The notes under the pieces: model-generated | Told to the model about the DNA's origin: nothing | The model's database searches: none | Seen by the model: only the letters and a program-made list of their open reading frames with translations | Source of the DNA: Maricaulis sp017643475 | Lineage (GTDB): Bacteria; Pseudomonadota; Alphaproteobacteria; Caulobacterales; Maricaulaceae | Direction of reading: 5' to 3' | DNA: 64,000 bases | NCBI RefSeq assembly: GCF_047123815.1 | Contig: NZ_CP138920.1 | Location: 2,728,001-2,792,000, forward strand | Position numbers and translations under genes: made by a program | In this document: piece by piece, positions 33,527 to 43,225 of the stretch | Layout of the letters: each line of letters opens with the position of its first letter | Position numbering within the stretch: the stretch's first letter is position 1

Positions 33527-34621
33527 ATGGCCGAAGGCGAAGACGACAGTCAGAAGACAGAAGAACCGACACAGCGGCGGCTGGATGACGCGCGCAAGAA
33601 AGGTGATGTCGCCAAATCCCAGGAAATACCTGGCTGGTTCATCCTGGCATCCGGCCTGGCCCTGATCGGCTTTCTGCTTCCGGCGATGATGCAGAACATG
33701 GCCGGGACGATGCAGGCTTATTTCGCCAGGGCCCACGAATTTTCACTGAACCCGCAAGCGATCATGACGATGATGCAGCAGACCGCCCAGGAAGTTGTGA
33801 TAGCGGTCGCGTTTCCGGTCCTCTTGCTCGTTATCGCAGGGTTTGCGGGGCATTACGTACAGCAAGGACTGCTGTTCACGACTGAAAAGATCCAGCCCAA
33901 ACTGTCCAAGATCAATCCATTCGAAGGCGCGAAACGGGTGTTCGGCGCTGAAGCCTGGATGAATTTCTTCAAGGGCCTGGGCAAGATGGTGCTGGTTGCC
34001 GGCGCTGCTTTTATCGTCATATACCCCAAGCGGGAAATACTGGCCGGCATGCCGTTGATGGATGTGACTGCAATTCTCGCAGTCGTGCAGCAATCGGCCA
34101 TTGAGCTGATGATCGCGGCGCTGATCGTCTACGCGGCGGTGGCGGCACTGGACTATGTTTACCAGCGTCAGACTTTCATCAAGCGCAACCGCATGTCTCG
34201 CCGTGAGATCAAGGACGAACTGAAGCAGTCCGAAGGTGATCCGATGGTGCGCGCCAAGCTGCGCCAGCTTCGCCAGGAACGCGCCCAGAAGCGCATGATG
34301 GCCGCCGTTCCGGATTCCACCGTCGTCATTACCAACCCGACCCACTACGCCATCGCGCTGCATTACGAGCAGGGCGAGACGCCCGCTCCGATCTGTGTCG
34401 CCAAGGGTGTCGATGAGGTGGCCCTGCGCATTCGCGAGCTGGCCAAGGATAATGACGTGCCCATTGTTGAAGATCCGCCGCTGGCGCGCGCGCTTTATGC
34501 GACCGCCGAGCTGGATGAAGAAATCCCCGTCGATCACTTCAAGGCTGTTGCCCGCGTGATCGGCTATGTCCTGTCCCTGTCCCAATCCCCGGGACGCGCA
34601 CAATACCGTCCGAGCGAGTAA
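33527..34621 (+). CDS. flhB: Flagellar export switch protein FlhB
   Basis: A 364-residue export-gate component that switches substrate specificity by self-cleavage. The N-terminal half has four membrane helices, preceded by SQKTEEPTQRRLDDARKKGDVAKSQE. The cleavage site NPTH lies at residues 270-273, followed by the usual YAIALHYEQGETPAPICVAKG. GCGGAGA precedes the ATG. Last flagellar gene of fliQ-fliR-flhB; cckA follows after 38 bases. Confidence 0.97.
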   Translation: MAEGEDDSQKTEEPTQRRLDDARKKGDVAKSQEIPGWFILASGLALIGFLLPAMMQNMAGTMQAYFARAHEFSLNPQAIMTMMQQTAQEVVIAVAFPVLLLVIAGFAGHYVQQGLLFTTEKIQPKLSKINPFEGAKRVFGAEAWMNFFKGLGKMVLVAGAAFIVIYPKREILAGMPLMDVTAILAVVQQSAIELMIAALIVYAAVAALDYVYQRQTFIKRNRMSRREIKDELKQSEGDPMVRAKLRQLRQERAQKRMMAAVPDSTVVITNPTHYAIALHYEQGETPAPICVAKGVDEVALRIRELAKDNDVPIVEDPPLARALYATAELDEEIPVDHFKAVARVIGYVLSLSQSPGRAQYRPSE

Positions 34622-34659
34622 GCTCTCACATCCGCACTTGATTCGCGCTGGAGCCGCCC

Positions 34660-37191
34660 ATGGCCGAAATGCCTGTTTCGAACTCTGAGAACCCGAAATC
34701 CTTCTGGGAAAAGCCCTTTGGTCGCGTGACCTTTTGGGTGCTGGGCTTTATCGTGGTGCTCGCCGCACTGGCTGCAGTTTTCGCGCCGGTTGAAGCCGGT
34801 CGGCAGGGCTTCATCTATCTCTCGGGGCTGGCGGCGGCGAGTTTTCTGGTGCTCTACACCATCGCCGCTGGCGAGACCGCCGGTCGTGGCATCCGCAATA
34901 CCGTTATCCGCAATCGAGTCCCGTCCATCGCCGAGCTGGGATATGGCGCCATGGACAGTTTTCCGGAGCCGGTTTTGATCACGGACCGCCGCGGTGCTGT
35001 GCGCTGGGGCAATGACGCCTATCGCGAGCTGGCCAAGACGGCGGGATCCCTTGGGCAGAGTTTCGGTCTGCCGACGATTGACCGCCTGTGGGCGGGCGCC
35101 GGTGGCGGCGATGGCTCGGTTTATCGTCTGGCGCGCGCTGCTGCGCGTGGTGAGGGCGCTTGTGAACTCCTGCCGCCGCTGCCCGTCGGCGACACGGAAA
35201 CTCTCAACGTCCGTCTGGAAGCGCGCCCGCTGGCTGACGGGCTCGTGCTTTGGCGTCTGCAGCCTGTCGAGCAGGCTGGTGGTGGTTCGGCAACGTCTGC
35301 TGCGGACTGGTCCCAGAACGCTCCCGTTGCGCTGTTTTCCCTGCGTGCCAATGGCGAGATCGCGATGGGCAATGCGACTTTCCGTGACTGGCTGGGCCTG
35401 CAGCCCGGCGAGAATTTTCCGCGACTGGCGGAGATCCTGGCCGGGGACGGTGCGCGCGCGCTGATGCAGACCCGTGGCGGCGAGGGCGTGTCCCGTATCG
35501 ACGCCCGGCTGAAGGCACGCGACGGCATTGAAAGCCCGGTCGCGATCGCGGTTGAGTGGGCCGCTGGTGATCCACCCATGGGCCGCGCTGTCATGTATGG
35601 TCTTTCTGCTACCGGAGCGCCTCCCGGTGTCGCCCAGGCGATGGGAGAGGGGCGTGCTGCCGGTCATACGCTGGACGAGATGTTTGCCAGTGCGCCCTTT
35701 GGCGTGGTGCGTCTGGACGGCGCGGACCCGGAAACGGCCATCATCGAGGATGTGAATCCGGCCCTGGTCCAGCTGACAGGCGGACGGGCCGTCCCCGGCG
35801 TCAACTTCTGTGAGATGTTCGACTGGGATGACGGGCGCTCGGCAACCGATGCTTTCTCCTCTGCCATGGCGGGCAGTGGCGATCCGGCAGAAGCCAAGCT
35901 GGCGGGCGAGAAACCGGCCTATGTTCACCTGGCTTTCGCCCCCGCGAGAGGTGGCAAGCGTGTCGCCTATGTCATCGACGTGACCAGCTGGAAGGATATG
36001 GAACGCCAGTTCTCCCAGGCCAACAAGATGCAGGCCGTTGGCCAGCTGGCCGGAGGTGTCGCCCATGATTTCAACAACCTGCTGACAGCGGTCCGCCTGA
36101 ACACCGATGAGTTGCTCAACCGCCACCCGGTGGGCGACCCGGATTATGGAGAGCTGCAGGCGATCAATTCCACCGTGGCCCGGGCAGCTGGGCTTGTGAA
36201 GAAACTGCTGGCCTTTTCGCGCAAGCAGACTTTCCGCACCGAGACGCTGGATGTGGGTGACATGCTTTCTGACGTCTCTGTTCTCCTGCGCCAGATCGTA
36301 GAGGAAACCGTCAAGCTCGACATTGTTCACGGCCGTGAGGTGCCGCTCATCAAGGCTGACAAGGGCCAGCTGGAAACCGCCATCATCAACCTGGCCGCCA
36401 ATGCGCGCGATGCCATGCGTGACCAGGGCGGTGGCGAGTTGATCATCCGGACCCGATCGCTGGATGCCGAGGATGTGCGACAGCAGGGTGCCCCGAACCC
36501 GCGCGAGGGAGACTGGGTCGCGATCGAGGTGGAGGATCAGGGCCACGGAATGGACAAGGAAACGCTCGGCAAGATTTTCGAGCCGTTCTTCACCACCAAG
36601 GAAGCCGGCAAGGGTACAGGCCTCGGCCTGGCAACGGTCTATGGCATCGTCAAACAGTCCGGCGGTTTTCTCTTTGCCGACAGTGAAGTGAGCAAGGGTA
36701 CGACCTTCACCATCTATCTGCCGGGCTATCAGCCGACCGAAGAGGAAGAGGTCGAGCTGGCTGAGGTCGAGGTTGCCAAGACTGTTGAACCGACCCCCGC
36801 AGACCTGTCCGGCAAGGGACGCATCCTCCTGGTCGAGGATGAGGACGCTGTGCGTAATATTGCCGCCAAGACCCTGGCCAAGCGGGGCTATGACGTCACC
36901 GAGGCCGAGGATGGCGAGGAAGCCTACGAGATCCTCGAGGACGAGGAGGAGCCGTTTGACCTGCTCATCTCCGACGTTGTCATGCCGGGGCTGGATGGTC
37001 CTGGGCTACTGGAGAAGGCCCGCGACATGCTGACGAATACACGTATCGTCTTCATCTCCGGCTATGCTGCGGAGCAGTTTTCCAAGACCCTCTCCGAGGA
37101 GCAGGACATCTCTTTCCTGCCAAAACCCTTCACGCTTACCCAGCTGGCGGAAAAGGTGAAGGAAGAGCTCAGCGCCCGCGAACAGGCCTGA
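34660..37191 (+). CDS. cckA: Cell-cycle hybrid histidine kinase CckA
   Basis: A 843-residue hybrid sensor kinase. In Caulobacter it phosphorylates CtrA and CpdR through ChpT and so controls cell-cycle progression. The protein has two N-terminal membrane helices, PAS-like regions (starting at FPEPVLITDRRGAVRWGNDAY), the histidine phosphoacceptor at H469 (GGVAHDFNNLL), ATPase boxes (NLAANARDAM; DQGHGMDKETLGKIFEPFFTT; GTGLGLATVYGI) and a C-terminal receiver with phosphoacceptor D772. The GGVAHDFNNLLTA...LLAFSRKQ core matches CckA. Placement after flhB is as in Caulobacter. Confidence 0.95.
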   Translation: MAEMPVSNSENPKSFWEKPFGRVTFWVLGFIVVLAALAAVFAPVEAGRQGFIYLSGLAAASFLVLYTIAAGETAGRGIRNTVIRNRVPSIAELGYGAMDSFPEPVLITDRRGAVRWGNDAYRELAKTAGSLGQSFGLPTIDRLWAGAGGGDGSVYRLARAAARGEGACELLPPLPVGDTETLNVRLEARPLADGLVLWRLQPVEQAGGGSATSAADWSQNAPVALFSLRANGEIAMGNATFRDWLGLQPGENFPRLAEILAGDGARALMQTRGGEGVSRIDARLKARDGIESPVAIAVEWAAGDPPMGRAVMYGLSATGAPPGVAQAMGEGRAAGHTLDEMFASAPFGVVRLDGADPETAIIEDVNPALVQLTGGRAVPGVNFCEMFDWDDGRSATDAFSSAMAGSGDPAEAKLAGEKPAYVHLAFAPARGGKRVAYVIDVTSWKDMERQFSQANKMQAVGQLAGGVAHDFNNLLTAVRLNTDELLNRHPVGDPDYGELQAINSTVARAAGLVKKLLAFSRKQTFRTETLDVGDMLSDVSVLLRQIVEETVKLDIVHGREVPLIKADKGQLETAIINLAANARDAMRDQGGGELIIRTRSLDAEDVRQQGAPNPREGDWVAIEVEDQGHGMDKETLGKIFEPFFTTKEAGKGTGLGLATVYGIVKQSGGFLFADSEVSKGTTFTIYLPGYQPTEEEEVELAEVEVAKTVEPTPADLSGKGRILLVEDEDAVRNIAAKTLAKRGYDVTEAEDGEEAYEILEDEEEPFDLLISDVVMPGLDGPGLLEKARDMLTNTRIVFISGYAAEQFSKTLSEEQDISFLPKPFTLTQLAEKVKEELSAREQA

Positions 37192-37340
37192 CGAACTGCA
37201 GACGCGAATCTTCGGGGTGGCCGTTTTTGTCACCCCGTTTCCCTAGGTTTTGAATCACCAATCGACGTGACCGGGAGCGGGGCGAGCGAGCGGAGCAGAT
37301 GCTTACAGTCAGTTTTTGTTCCGTTTTGTTAACCATAAAT

Positions 37341-37355
37341 GTTCTCCTTGTGTTC
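37341..37355 (+). promoter_or_regulatory. Alphaproteobacterial SOS box (LexA) of recA
   Basis: GTTC-TCCTTGT-GTTC (37341-37355) is the exact GTTC-N7-GTTC pattern bound by LexA in alphaproteobacteria, 71 bases before the recA ATG. Confidence 0.8.
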
Positions 37356-37425
37356 CGGGAACGAAATTGGTACATCAAACGTGGTTGCCCGCTGATCGGC
37401 GGCATGAAATATAGGGAAAACGGTT

Positions 37426-38502
37426 ATGAGCAGGGGCGCGATTCGACTCGTGAAGAACGAAGAGATGGATAAACAAAAAGCCATTGAGGCAGCGCTGAGT
37501 CAGATCGACAAGGCATTCGGCAAGGGCTCGGTCATGAAACTGGGCCAGAAGCCGGCGATGGATATCGAGGAAATCTCGACCGGTTCCCTCGGTCTGGACA
37601 TTGCCCTGGGCATTGGCGGTCTTCCCAAGGGCCGGATCATCGAGATCTACGGTCCGGAAAGCTCGGGCAAGACGACGCTGGCCCTGCATACGGTTGCCGA
37701 GGCGCAGAAAAAGGGCGGTGTTGCTGCCTTTGTCGATGCCGAGCATGCGCTGGACCCGGTCTATGCTGCCAAGCTGGGTGTGGATGTCGGCGAGCTCCTC
37801 GTCTCGCAGCCAGACGCCGGTGAACAGGCGCTGGAAATCGCTGATACTCTGGTGCGCTCCGGTGCCGTGGACATTCTGGTGATCGACTCCGTTGCGGCCC
37901 TGACCCCGCGGGCCGAGCTGGAAGGCGAGATGGGTGACAGCCTGCCAGGTCTGCAAGCGCGTCTGATGAGCCAGGCGCTGCGCAAGCTGACCGCGTCTAT
38001 CTCCAAGTCCAATTGCCTGGTCATCTTCATCAACCAGATCCGCATGAAGATCGGTGTGATGTTCGGTTCCCCGGAAACCACGACCGGCGGTAATGCGCTG
38101 AAATTCTATTCTTCCGTCCGTCTCGACATTCGTCGTATCGGCGCGATCAAGAATCGCGACGAGGTCATCGGTAACCAGACCCGCGTGAAAGTCGTCAAAA
38201 ACAAGGTGGCGCCACCCTTCCGCGAGGTCGAGTTCGACATTCTCTATGGTGAGGGCATTTCCAAAATGGGCGAGCTCATCGATCTTGGCGTCAAGGGCGA
38301 TGTGATCGAAAAGTCCGGCTCCTGGTATTCCTACAATTCCGAGCGTATCGGTCAGGGGCGCGAGAATGCGCGTAAATTCCTGCTCGAGCATGAGGATATC
38401 GCCGCTGAAATCGAACATCGCGTGCGTGCCAATGCCGGCTTGCTGGCAGATGAGATGCTCACCGGTCCCGACGCCGAGGATGAGGAGGCTGTGGCGGGCT
38501 AG
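37426..38502 (+). CDS. recA: Recombinase RecA
   Basis: Strand-exchange and SOS co-protease protein, 358 residues. The P-loop GPESSGKTTLA, the LLVSQPDAGEQALEI and VIDSVAALTPRAELEGEMGD segments and the L2 loop (MFGSPETTTGGNALKFYSS) are all present. The start ATG 37426 has AGGGAAAA upstream and fits the alphaproteobacterial N-terminus; an internal ATG 37465 is less likely. SOS control follows from the upstream LexA-type box. Two hairpins follow the gene. Confidence 0.98.
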   Translation: MSRGAIRLVKNEEMDKQKAIEAALSQIDKAFGKGSVMKLGQKPAMDIEEISTGSLGLDIALGIGGLPKGRIIEIYGPESSGKTTLALHTVAEAQKKGGVAAFVDAEHALDPVYAAKLGVDVGELLVSQPDAGEQALEIADTLVRSGAVDILVIDSVAALTPRAELEGEMGDSLPGLQARLMSQALRKLTASISKSNCLVIFINQIRMKIGVMFGSPETTTGGNALKFYSSVRLDIRRIGAIKNRDEVIGNQTRVKVVKNKVAPPFREVEFDILYGEGISKMGELIDLGVKGDVIEKSGSWYSYNSERIGQGRENARKFLLEHEDIAAEIEHRVRANAGLLADEMLTGPDAEDEEAVAG

Positions 38503-38569
38503 TCACGCCACCGAGCAGAACGACGTCAGACCGACGGGATTGAACGTTCAGGCTGACGGCATGCATTGC

Positions 38570-38586
38570 CCCGCAAGGCGGGTTTT
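38570..38586 (+). terminator. Small hairpin after recA
   Basis: CCCGC-AAG-GCGGG (38570-38582) followed by TTTT. It is a short intrinsic terminator, backed up by a stronger one just downstream. Confidence 0.55.
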
Positions 38587-38590
38587 GATT

Positions 38591-38624
38591 AAACGGGTGT
38601 TTGGCGGGGCCAAATACCCGTTTT
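38591..38624 (+). terminator. Strong terminator between recA and alaS
   Basis: A 15-bp stem (38591-38605 with 38609-38623, one G-T wobble) is closed by GGG, flanked by AAA and TTTT. Confidence 0.9.
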
Positions 38625-38692
38625 CTGTTTAAGTCTTCCCGATATCGGGCGCGTCCGCTCCGATGTCTCCGCACCAGATTGATGGACCTGAC

Positions 38693-41344
38693 ATGGCAAG
38701 CCTGCGCGATATCCGTGCCACCTTCCTCGACTATTTCGGCAAGAATGAACACGAAGTGGTCGCGTCCAGCCCGCTCGTCCCGCAGGACGATCCGACGCTG
38801 TTGTTTGTCAATGCGGGCATGGTGCAATTCAAGAATGTCTTCACCGGTAAGGAAACGCGAGACATTCCTCGCGCAGTGACCTCACAGAAATGCGTCCGCG
38901 CCGGTGGCAAGCACAATGATCTCGACAATGTCGGATATACTGCGCGTCACCACACCTTTTTCGAGATGCTCGGCAATTTTTCCTTTGGCGATTATTTCAA
39001 GGAACGCGCGATCCATCATGCCTGGGAAATGGTGACTGGTGAATTTGCGCTGCCCAAAGACAAGTTGCTCGTCACCGTCTATTCGGAAGACGATGAAGCC
39101 CGCCAGCTGTGGAAGAAGATCGCAGGTCTCAGCGATGACCGCATTATCGGCATCTCCACCTCCGACAATTTCTGGTCCATGGGCGATACTGGCCCGTGTG
39201 GTCCGTGCTCCGAGATCTTTTTTGACCACGGCGATAGCATCTGGGGCGGCCCTCCCGGTTCGCCGGATGAAGATGGAGACCGGTTCATCGAGATCTGGAA
39301 CCTCGTCTTCATGCAATACGAGCAACGCTCCAAGGAGGAGCGAATCGATCTGCCCAAACCGTCGATCGATACCGGCATGGGCCTCGAGCGCATTGCAGCC
39401 ATCCTGCAGGGCAAACACAATAACTACGACATCGATCTTTTCGCCAATCTGATCCGAGCCGGCGAGGATGTGCTGGGGGTTAAGGCCGAGGGCGATGCGC
39501 TGGGTAGTCACCGCGTGATTGCCGATCACTTGCGTTCGACCTGTTTCCTCATGGCGGACGGTGTCACCCCGTCCAATGAGGGACGCGGTTATGTCCTGCG
39601 CCGCATCATGCGCCGCGCCATGCGCCACGCCCACCTGCTCGGCGCGACTGAGCCGGTGATGTGGAAACTCGTTCCGGCGCTGGAGGCCGAGATGGGCGAC
39701 GCCTATCCGGAGCTCGGCCGCGCCCGTGCCTTGCTTGAGGACACGTTGAAGGTCGAAGAGGCAAATTTCCAGCGCACCCTCGGACGGGGGCTGGGCCTGC
39801 TGGACGAAGCGACGGCGAAACTCGGAGAAGGCGACAGCCTGCCGGGCGAGACGGCCTTCAAGCTCTATGACACTTACGGCTTCCCGCTCGATCTGACCCA
39901 GGATGCCCTGCGTCCGCGCGGTATCGATGTGGATGTCGATGGCTTTGATGCCGAGATGAGCAAGCAGAAGGAACGTTCCAAGGGCGGTTCACTCTCCAGC
40001 GTGGTCGCACCGGACGAGGTCTGGTTTGCCGTGCGCGAGAAACTCCAGCCGACCGAGTTCCTCGGTTATGCCGGCACGACAGGCGAGGGCAAGCTCAACG
40101 CCATCGTCTCCGAGGGCGCTGAAGCCAAGGCCATCGGTGAGAGCCAGACGGGCGAGTTGATCTTTGACCGCACGCCGTTTTACGGCGAGAGCGGCGGCCA
40201 GGCCGGTGATACGGGGCTCATCACGTTTGAAAACGGCGCCATTTTCCGGGTCGAAGACACCCAGAAGCGTGCGGGTGACTTGCATGCCCATGTCGGGGTG
40301 ATGGAGAAGGGCGAAGTCACGCTCGGTGACACGGCGCAGTACGCGGTCGACGCCGGCAAGCGTACGGAGACCAAGTCCAACCACTCTGCAACTCACCTCC
40401 TGCACGCAGCGCTGCGTGATGTGCTGGGCGCGCATGTGACCCAGAAGGGGTCCTATGTTGGTCCGGACCGTTTGCGTTTCGATTTCTCGCACAACGGCGC
40501 GGTGACCGCGGAAGAGATGACGAAGATCGAGACTCAGGTGAATGCGGTCATCCGTCAGAATGCTGCTGTCTCGACACGGGAAATGGCCCCGGAAGCCGCA
40601 ATCGAGGCCGGCGCCATGGCGCTGTTCGGCGAAAAATACGGCGACACGGTTCGTGTTTTGTCGATGGGGCGCGGCCTGGCCGGAGACGAGAAGGCCTATT
40701 CCGTGGAACTTTGCGGTGGCACCCATGTCGAGCGCACGGGCGATATCGCCCTGTTCAAGATTATCGGCGAGAGCTCAGTCTCCGCGGGTGTGCGCCGTAT
40801 CGAGGGCCTGACCGGCGAGGCGGCTCGCCTGTACATGGAGGAACAGATGAGTTTCGGCCGTTCTGCTGCCGAGGCTCTGAAAATTCCAGCGGCAGATTTG
40901 CCGGCCCGTGTGGCGGCCATGCAGGGGGAGCGCAAGACGCTTGAGCGCCAGCTCGCCGAAGCCAAGAAACAACTCGCCATGGGCGGGGGTGGCGGTGCGG
41001 CACCGACTGGTCCGGAAGACGTCAATGGCACGAAATTCATCGGTCGTGTGGTCGAGGGTGTTGGCGGCAGGGATCTTCGAGGCCTGGTCGACGAGGCCAA
41101 GAGTTCGATGGGCTCCGGCATTGCTGTTTTTATCGGTGTCAATGATGGCAAGGCGGCCTTGGCGGTCGGCGTGTCCGATGACCTTGCGAGCACTTTCAGC
41201 TCGGTCGACCTCGTCCGCGCTGGCTCCGCTGCAGTGGGCGGCAAGGGCGGCGGTGGTCGGCCGGACTTCGCCCAAGCCGGCGGCCCGGACGGTTCCAAAG
41301 CCGAGGCTGCCCTTGCTGCAATCAAATCCGTGATTGCAGGCTGA
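38693..41344 (+). CDS. alaS: Alanine-tRNA ligase
   Basis: Charges tRNA-Ala; 883 residues, the normal bacterial length. The ATG 38693 gives the standard start MASLRDIRATFLDYF; an ATG ten codons upstream is ignored. Motif 2/3 regions (FKNVFTGKE, RAGGKHNDLDNVGYTARHHTFFEMLGNFSFGDYFK) and the editing-domain zinc motif (HSATHLLHAAL and ELCGGTHVERTGDI) are present, as is the C-terminal oligomerisation part. The last base of its TGA is the first base of the next gene's ATG. Confidence 0.98.
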   Translation: MASLRDIRATFLDYFGKNEHEVVASSPLVPQDDPTLLFVNAGMVQFKNVFTGKETRDIPRAVTSQKCVRAGGKHNDLDNVGYTARHHTFFEMLGNFSFGDYFKERAIHHAWEMVTGEFALPKDKLLVTVYSEDDEARQLWKKIAGLSDDRIIGISTSDNFWSMGDTGPCGPCSEIFFDHGDSIWGGPPGSPDEDGDRFIEIWNLVFMQYEQRSKEERIDLPKPSIDTGMGLERIAAILQGKHNNYDIDLFANLIRAGEDVLGVKAEGDALGSHRVIADHLRSTCFLMADGVTPSNEGRGYVLRRIMRRAMRHAHLLGATEPVMWKLVPALEAEMGDAYPELGRARALLEDTLKVEEANFQRTLGRGLGLLDEATAKLGEGDSLPGETAFKLYDTYGFPLDLTQDALRPRGIDVDVDGFDAEMSKQKERSKGGSLSSVVAPDEVWFAVREKLQPTEFLGYAGTTGEGKLNAIVSEGAEAKAIGESQTGELIFDRTPFYGESGGQAGDTGLITFENGAIFRVEDTQKRAGDLHAHVGVMEKGEVTLGDTAQYAVDAGKRTETKSNHSATHLLHAALRDVLGAHVTQKGSYVGPDRLRFDFSHNGAVTAEEMTKIETQVNAVIRQNAAVSTREMAPEAAIEAGAMALFGEKYGDTVRVLSMGRGLAGDEKAYSVELCGGTHVERTGDIALFKIIGESSVSAGVRRIEGLTGEAARLYMEEQMSFGRSAAEALKIPAADLPARVAAMQGERKTLERQLAEAKKQLAMGGGGGAAPTGPEDVNGTKFIGRVVEGVGGRDLRGLVDEAKSSMGSGIAVFIGVNDGKAALAVGVSDDLASTFSSVDLVRAGSAAVGGKGGGGRPDFAQAGGPDGSKAEAALAAIKSVIAG

Positions 41345-41796
41345 TGGCGCGCAAGGTCAAGTCTTCCAGTGATTGTCAGCTGGTCGGCGAGAAAGTCGCC
41401 GCGCGCCTTATCCTGGAGGCGCGGGAGAGGTTCAACGATGCCCTGGAAGCTCGGAACATGGCCGCCATAGAGCATGTGCTGAGTGAGGACGCTGTTCTGG
41501 TGCCTGGGGATGATGCACAGCTTATCAATGGCCGCGCGGCCCAGCTGGAAGCTTGGCAGTCAATCTACGAGAATATGGACAGTGTGCGCTATGTGCGCTC
41601 GCCAGGACGTATCGAAGTCTCGGAAGACGGGCATCTGGCGGCCGAAACAGGCCGCTGGACCGGAGGCTGGACCAGCCAGGGTATGCAGATTTCCTATATG
41701 GGTCGGTATTTCGCCAAGTGGCGTCTTGAAGAGCTGGTCTGGAAAATCGAGGCGGAGACCTTTGTCACCATCAAGCGCACCGGCGGCATGCTCTGA
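41344..41796 (+). CDS. NTF2-like (SnoaL/DUF4440-type) small protein
   Basis: A 150-residue protein with the NTF2-like pattern: ARERFNDALEARNMAAIEHVLSEDAVLVPGD, then an INGRAAQLEAWQSIYENM helix, an RIEVSEDGHLAAETGRWTGGW strand pair and a C-terminal YMGRYFAKWRLEELVWKIEAETF. Members of this fold bind small ligands or act as minor enzymes; no ligand can be named. It starts in the last base of the alaS stop codon, so it may be co-transcribed with alaS. Confidence 0.8.
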   Translation: MARKVKSSSDCQLVGEKVAARLILEARERFNDALEARNMAAIEHVLSEDAVLVPGDDAQLINGRAAQLEAWQSIYENMDSVRYVRSPGRIEVSEDGHLAAETGRWTGGWTSQGMQISYMGRYFAKWRLEELVWKIEAETFVTIKRTGGML

Positions 41797-41802
41797 GCCA
41801 GC

Positions 41803-42255
41803 CTAGGGCTCGTTGGCAACCTCTTCGGTATCCCAGAATTCGCGCCACTGACCGCGGCGCATTTCAAAAAAGCCGGACCGGTTTTCATCGCCCAGACCCG
41901 TGACGGACCAGCGGCCCAGAATGACATCGCCACCCTGTTCAATCTTGCCCCGATAGATCACCGTGTGGTCGGCGCCTTCGACACCGCTATAGGTTTTGAA
42001 CAACTGCACGTCCGTGCCATCGCAATGCCCGGTCCATCCGGCCGGCAACTGCTCTATATCCATGTCCAGGAACGTGTTGGGTTCGATGGAGCTGCCGCTG
42101 ATCGAGTTGCCGGTCTGCGTGAATTGCACGGAAAACGGCACCGGCATTTCATTACTCGGATAATGGTACAGACCGGTCCACCGGCCCGTGAGAGGGCGGA
42201 TACTGGTGGTCGGCTTGTTTTGCCGCAGATACTTGAACAAGTGCTGGACTGGCAT
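41803..42255 (-). CDS. Small protein of unknown function (lipocalin-like pattern)
   Basis: A 150-residue protein from ATG 42253-42255 (MPVQHLFKYLRQNKP). The body reads as beta strands (RPLTGRWTGLYHYPSN, PVPFSVQFTQTGNSISGSSIEPNT, GADHTVIYRGKIEQGGDVILGRWSVTG) with no signal peptide and no clear ribosome site; an earlier start would add 36 less typical residues. The strand pattern suggests a small beta-barrel but this is inference. It converges on the NTF2-like gene with six bases between the stops. Confidence 0.55.
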   Translation of the reverse strand: MPVQHLFKYLRQNKPTTSIRPLTGRWTGLYHYPSNEMPVPFSVQFTQTGNSISGSSIEPNTFLDMDIEQLPAGWTGHCDGTDVQLFKTYSGVEGADHTVIYRGKIEQGGDVILGRWSVTGLGDENRSGFFEMRRGQWREFWDTEEVANEP

Positions 42256-42326
42256 GTTTAACGAGTCGCACGAGCGGAGGAGGAAGGCAATGTCCGAGTG
42301 CTGAACTCGGGTTTTCGGAGCTATGT

Positions 42327-42731
42327 TCAGGCGGCATCTTCCGTGTGCCCGCCGATCAGCCATTCACGAGCTTCTGCCTCGCTGGAGAAGGTCCGTTCCT
42401 CTCGGCCCAGCACGTCTTCAGCTTTCTTTTCCCAGTAGTAGAGCAGGGCGCGGGCCATTTCGTCTCCGCAGACAATGGCGGCTCGTCTGGCTTTGCGGTC
42501 ATGTTGCTCATCGCACAGGCGTACAAACTCTGCGAATCTCACTGCCATATCAGGGGTGAAGGCCCCCAGGCCCAGGCGCGTCAGGACACTCATGCTCATC
42601 AGATCGGGCGCCCAGTCGGGATGCCTGAAACGCGCAGCATAGCCTTCCCGGAGCGCTTCGAGCGAGGTCTCGCCTCCGATGCGCCAGATGCAGATGCGGT
42701 TTTCCGTGTCGATTTCCAATTGAGACAGCAT
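42327..42731 (-). CDS. STAS/SpoIIAA-like protein, tandem paralogue 3
   Basis: A 134-residue protein, last of three related genes on this strand. The shared frame is an N-terminal strand pair (LEIDTENRICIWRIGGETSLEAL), a helix with an aromatic and HPDWAPDL, a second strand pair, a conserved-looking R-x-A-x-x-C-G-DEMARAL helix and a C-terminal SSEAEAREWL. The layout fits the SpoIIAA/STAS-like fold. The function is unknown; STAS proteins often act in partner-switch signalling. Confidence 0.6.
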   Translation of the reverse strand: MLSQLEIDTENRICIWRIGGETSLEALREGYAARFRHPDWAPDLMSMSVLTRLGLGAFTPDMAVRFAEFVRLCDEQHDRKARRAAIVCGDEMARALLYYWEKKAEDVLGREERTFSSEAEAREWLIGGHTEDAA

Positions 42732-42798
42732 GATGGCGACCCGAATCTCTCATTTGCGGTCGATGATAACGGCAAGCGCCCCGTCAGCCCCGTTTTTC

Positions 42799-43191
42799 TT
42801 ATTCGACCCGCCCCAGCCAGACGAGCGCTTCGTCCATGGTTTCAAATATCGCTTCTTCCGTGACCAGCTCCGGTGCGGATATGTGTTCGTGGAAACTGAG
42901 AATTCCCGCTTGCAACTGGCTGTCCATCACGGTCGCGGCCTTGGATGTGATGCCCTGGCGGTATTGATCATCCAGTGCCTTGAAGCGCTGCACCATGTCC
43001 TGGACAGCTTCGGTGGAAAGCTCGGATAGGTCGATCTTTTCATAAACAAGCAGGTGATCGAAATGCGGAGACCAGTCGGGATGGGTCACGCATTCGCGGT
43101 ATACGGCCTCGCCGGCGGCTGGCGTGAGCACACCTCGAATACGCGAACGCACGAGCCTGTTCGGAATGTCGATCGTCAGATCGTGTTTCAT
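42799..43191 (-). CDS. STAS/SpoIIAA-like protein, tandem paralogue 2
   Basis: A 130-residue protein from ATG 43189-43191, with AGGGG eight bases upstream (a GTG three codons earlier lacks this spacing). It begins MKHDLTIDIPNRLVRSRIRGVLTPAAGEAVYRE and contains HPDWSPHFDHLLVYEKIDLSELS, ITSKAATVMDSQLQAGILSF and a C-terminal EAIFETMDEALVWLGRVE. It shares the layout of the other two paralogues. Confidence 0.6.
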   Translation of the reverse strand: MKHDLTIDIPNRLVRSRIRGVLTPAAGEAVYRECVTHPDWSPHFDHLLVYEKIDLSELSTEAVQDMVQRFKALDDQYRQGITSKAATVMDSQLQAGILSFHEHISAPELVTEEAIFETMDEALVWLGRVE

Positions 43192-43225
43192 GCCTGTCAC
43201 CCCTAGCCGGGATGGATGACACTAT

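Noticed and set aside
34564..36546. Minus-strand frame of about 660 codons opposite cckA
   Set aside because: An antisense shadow: cckA on the other strand has complete kinase motifs.
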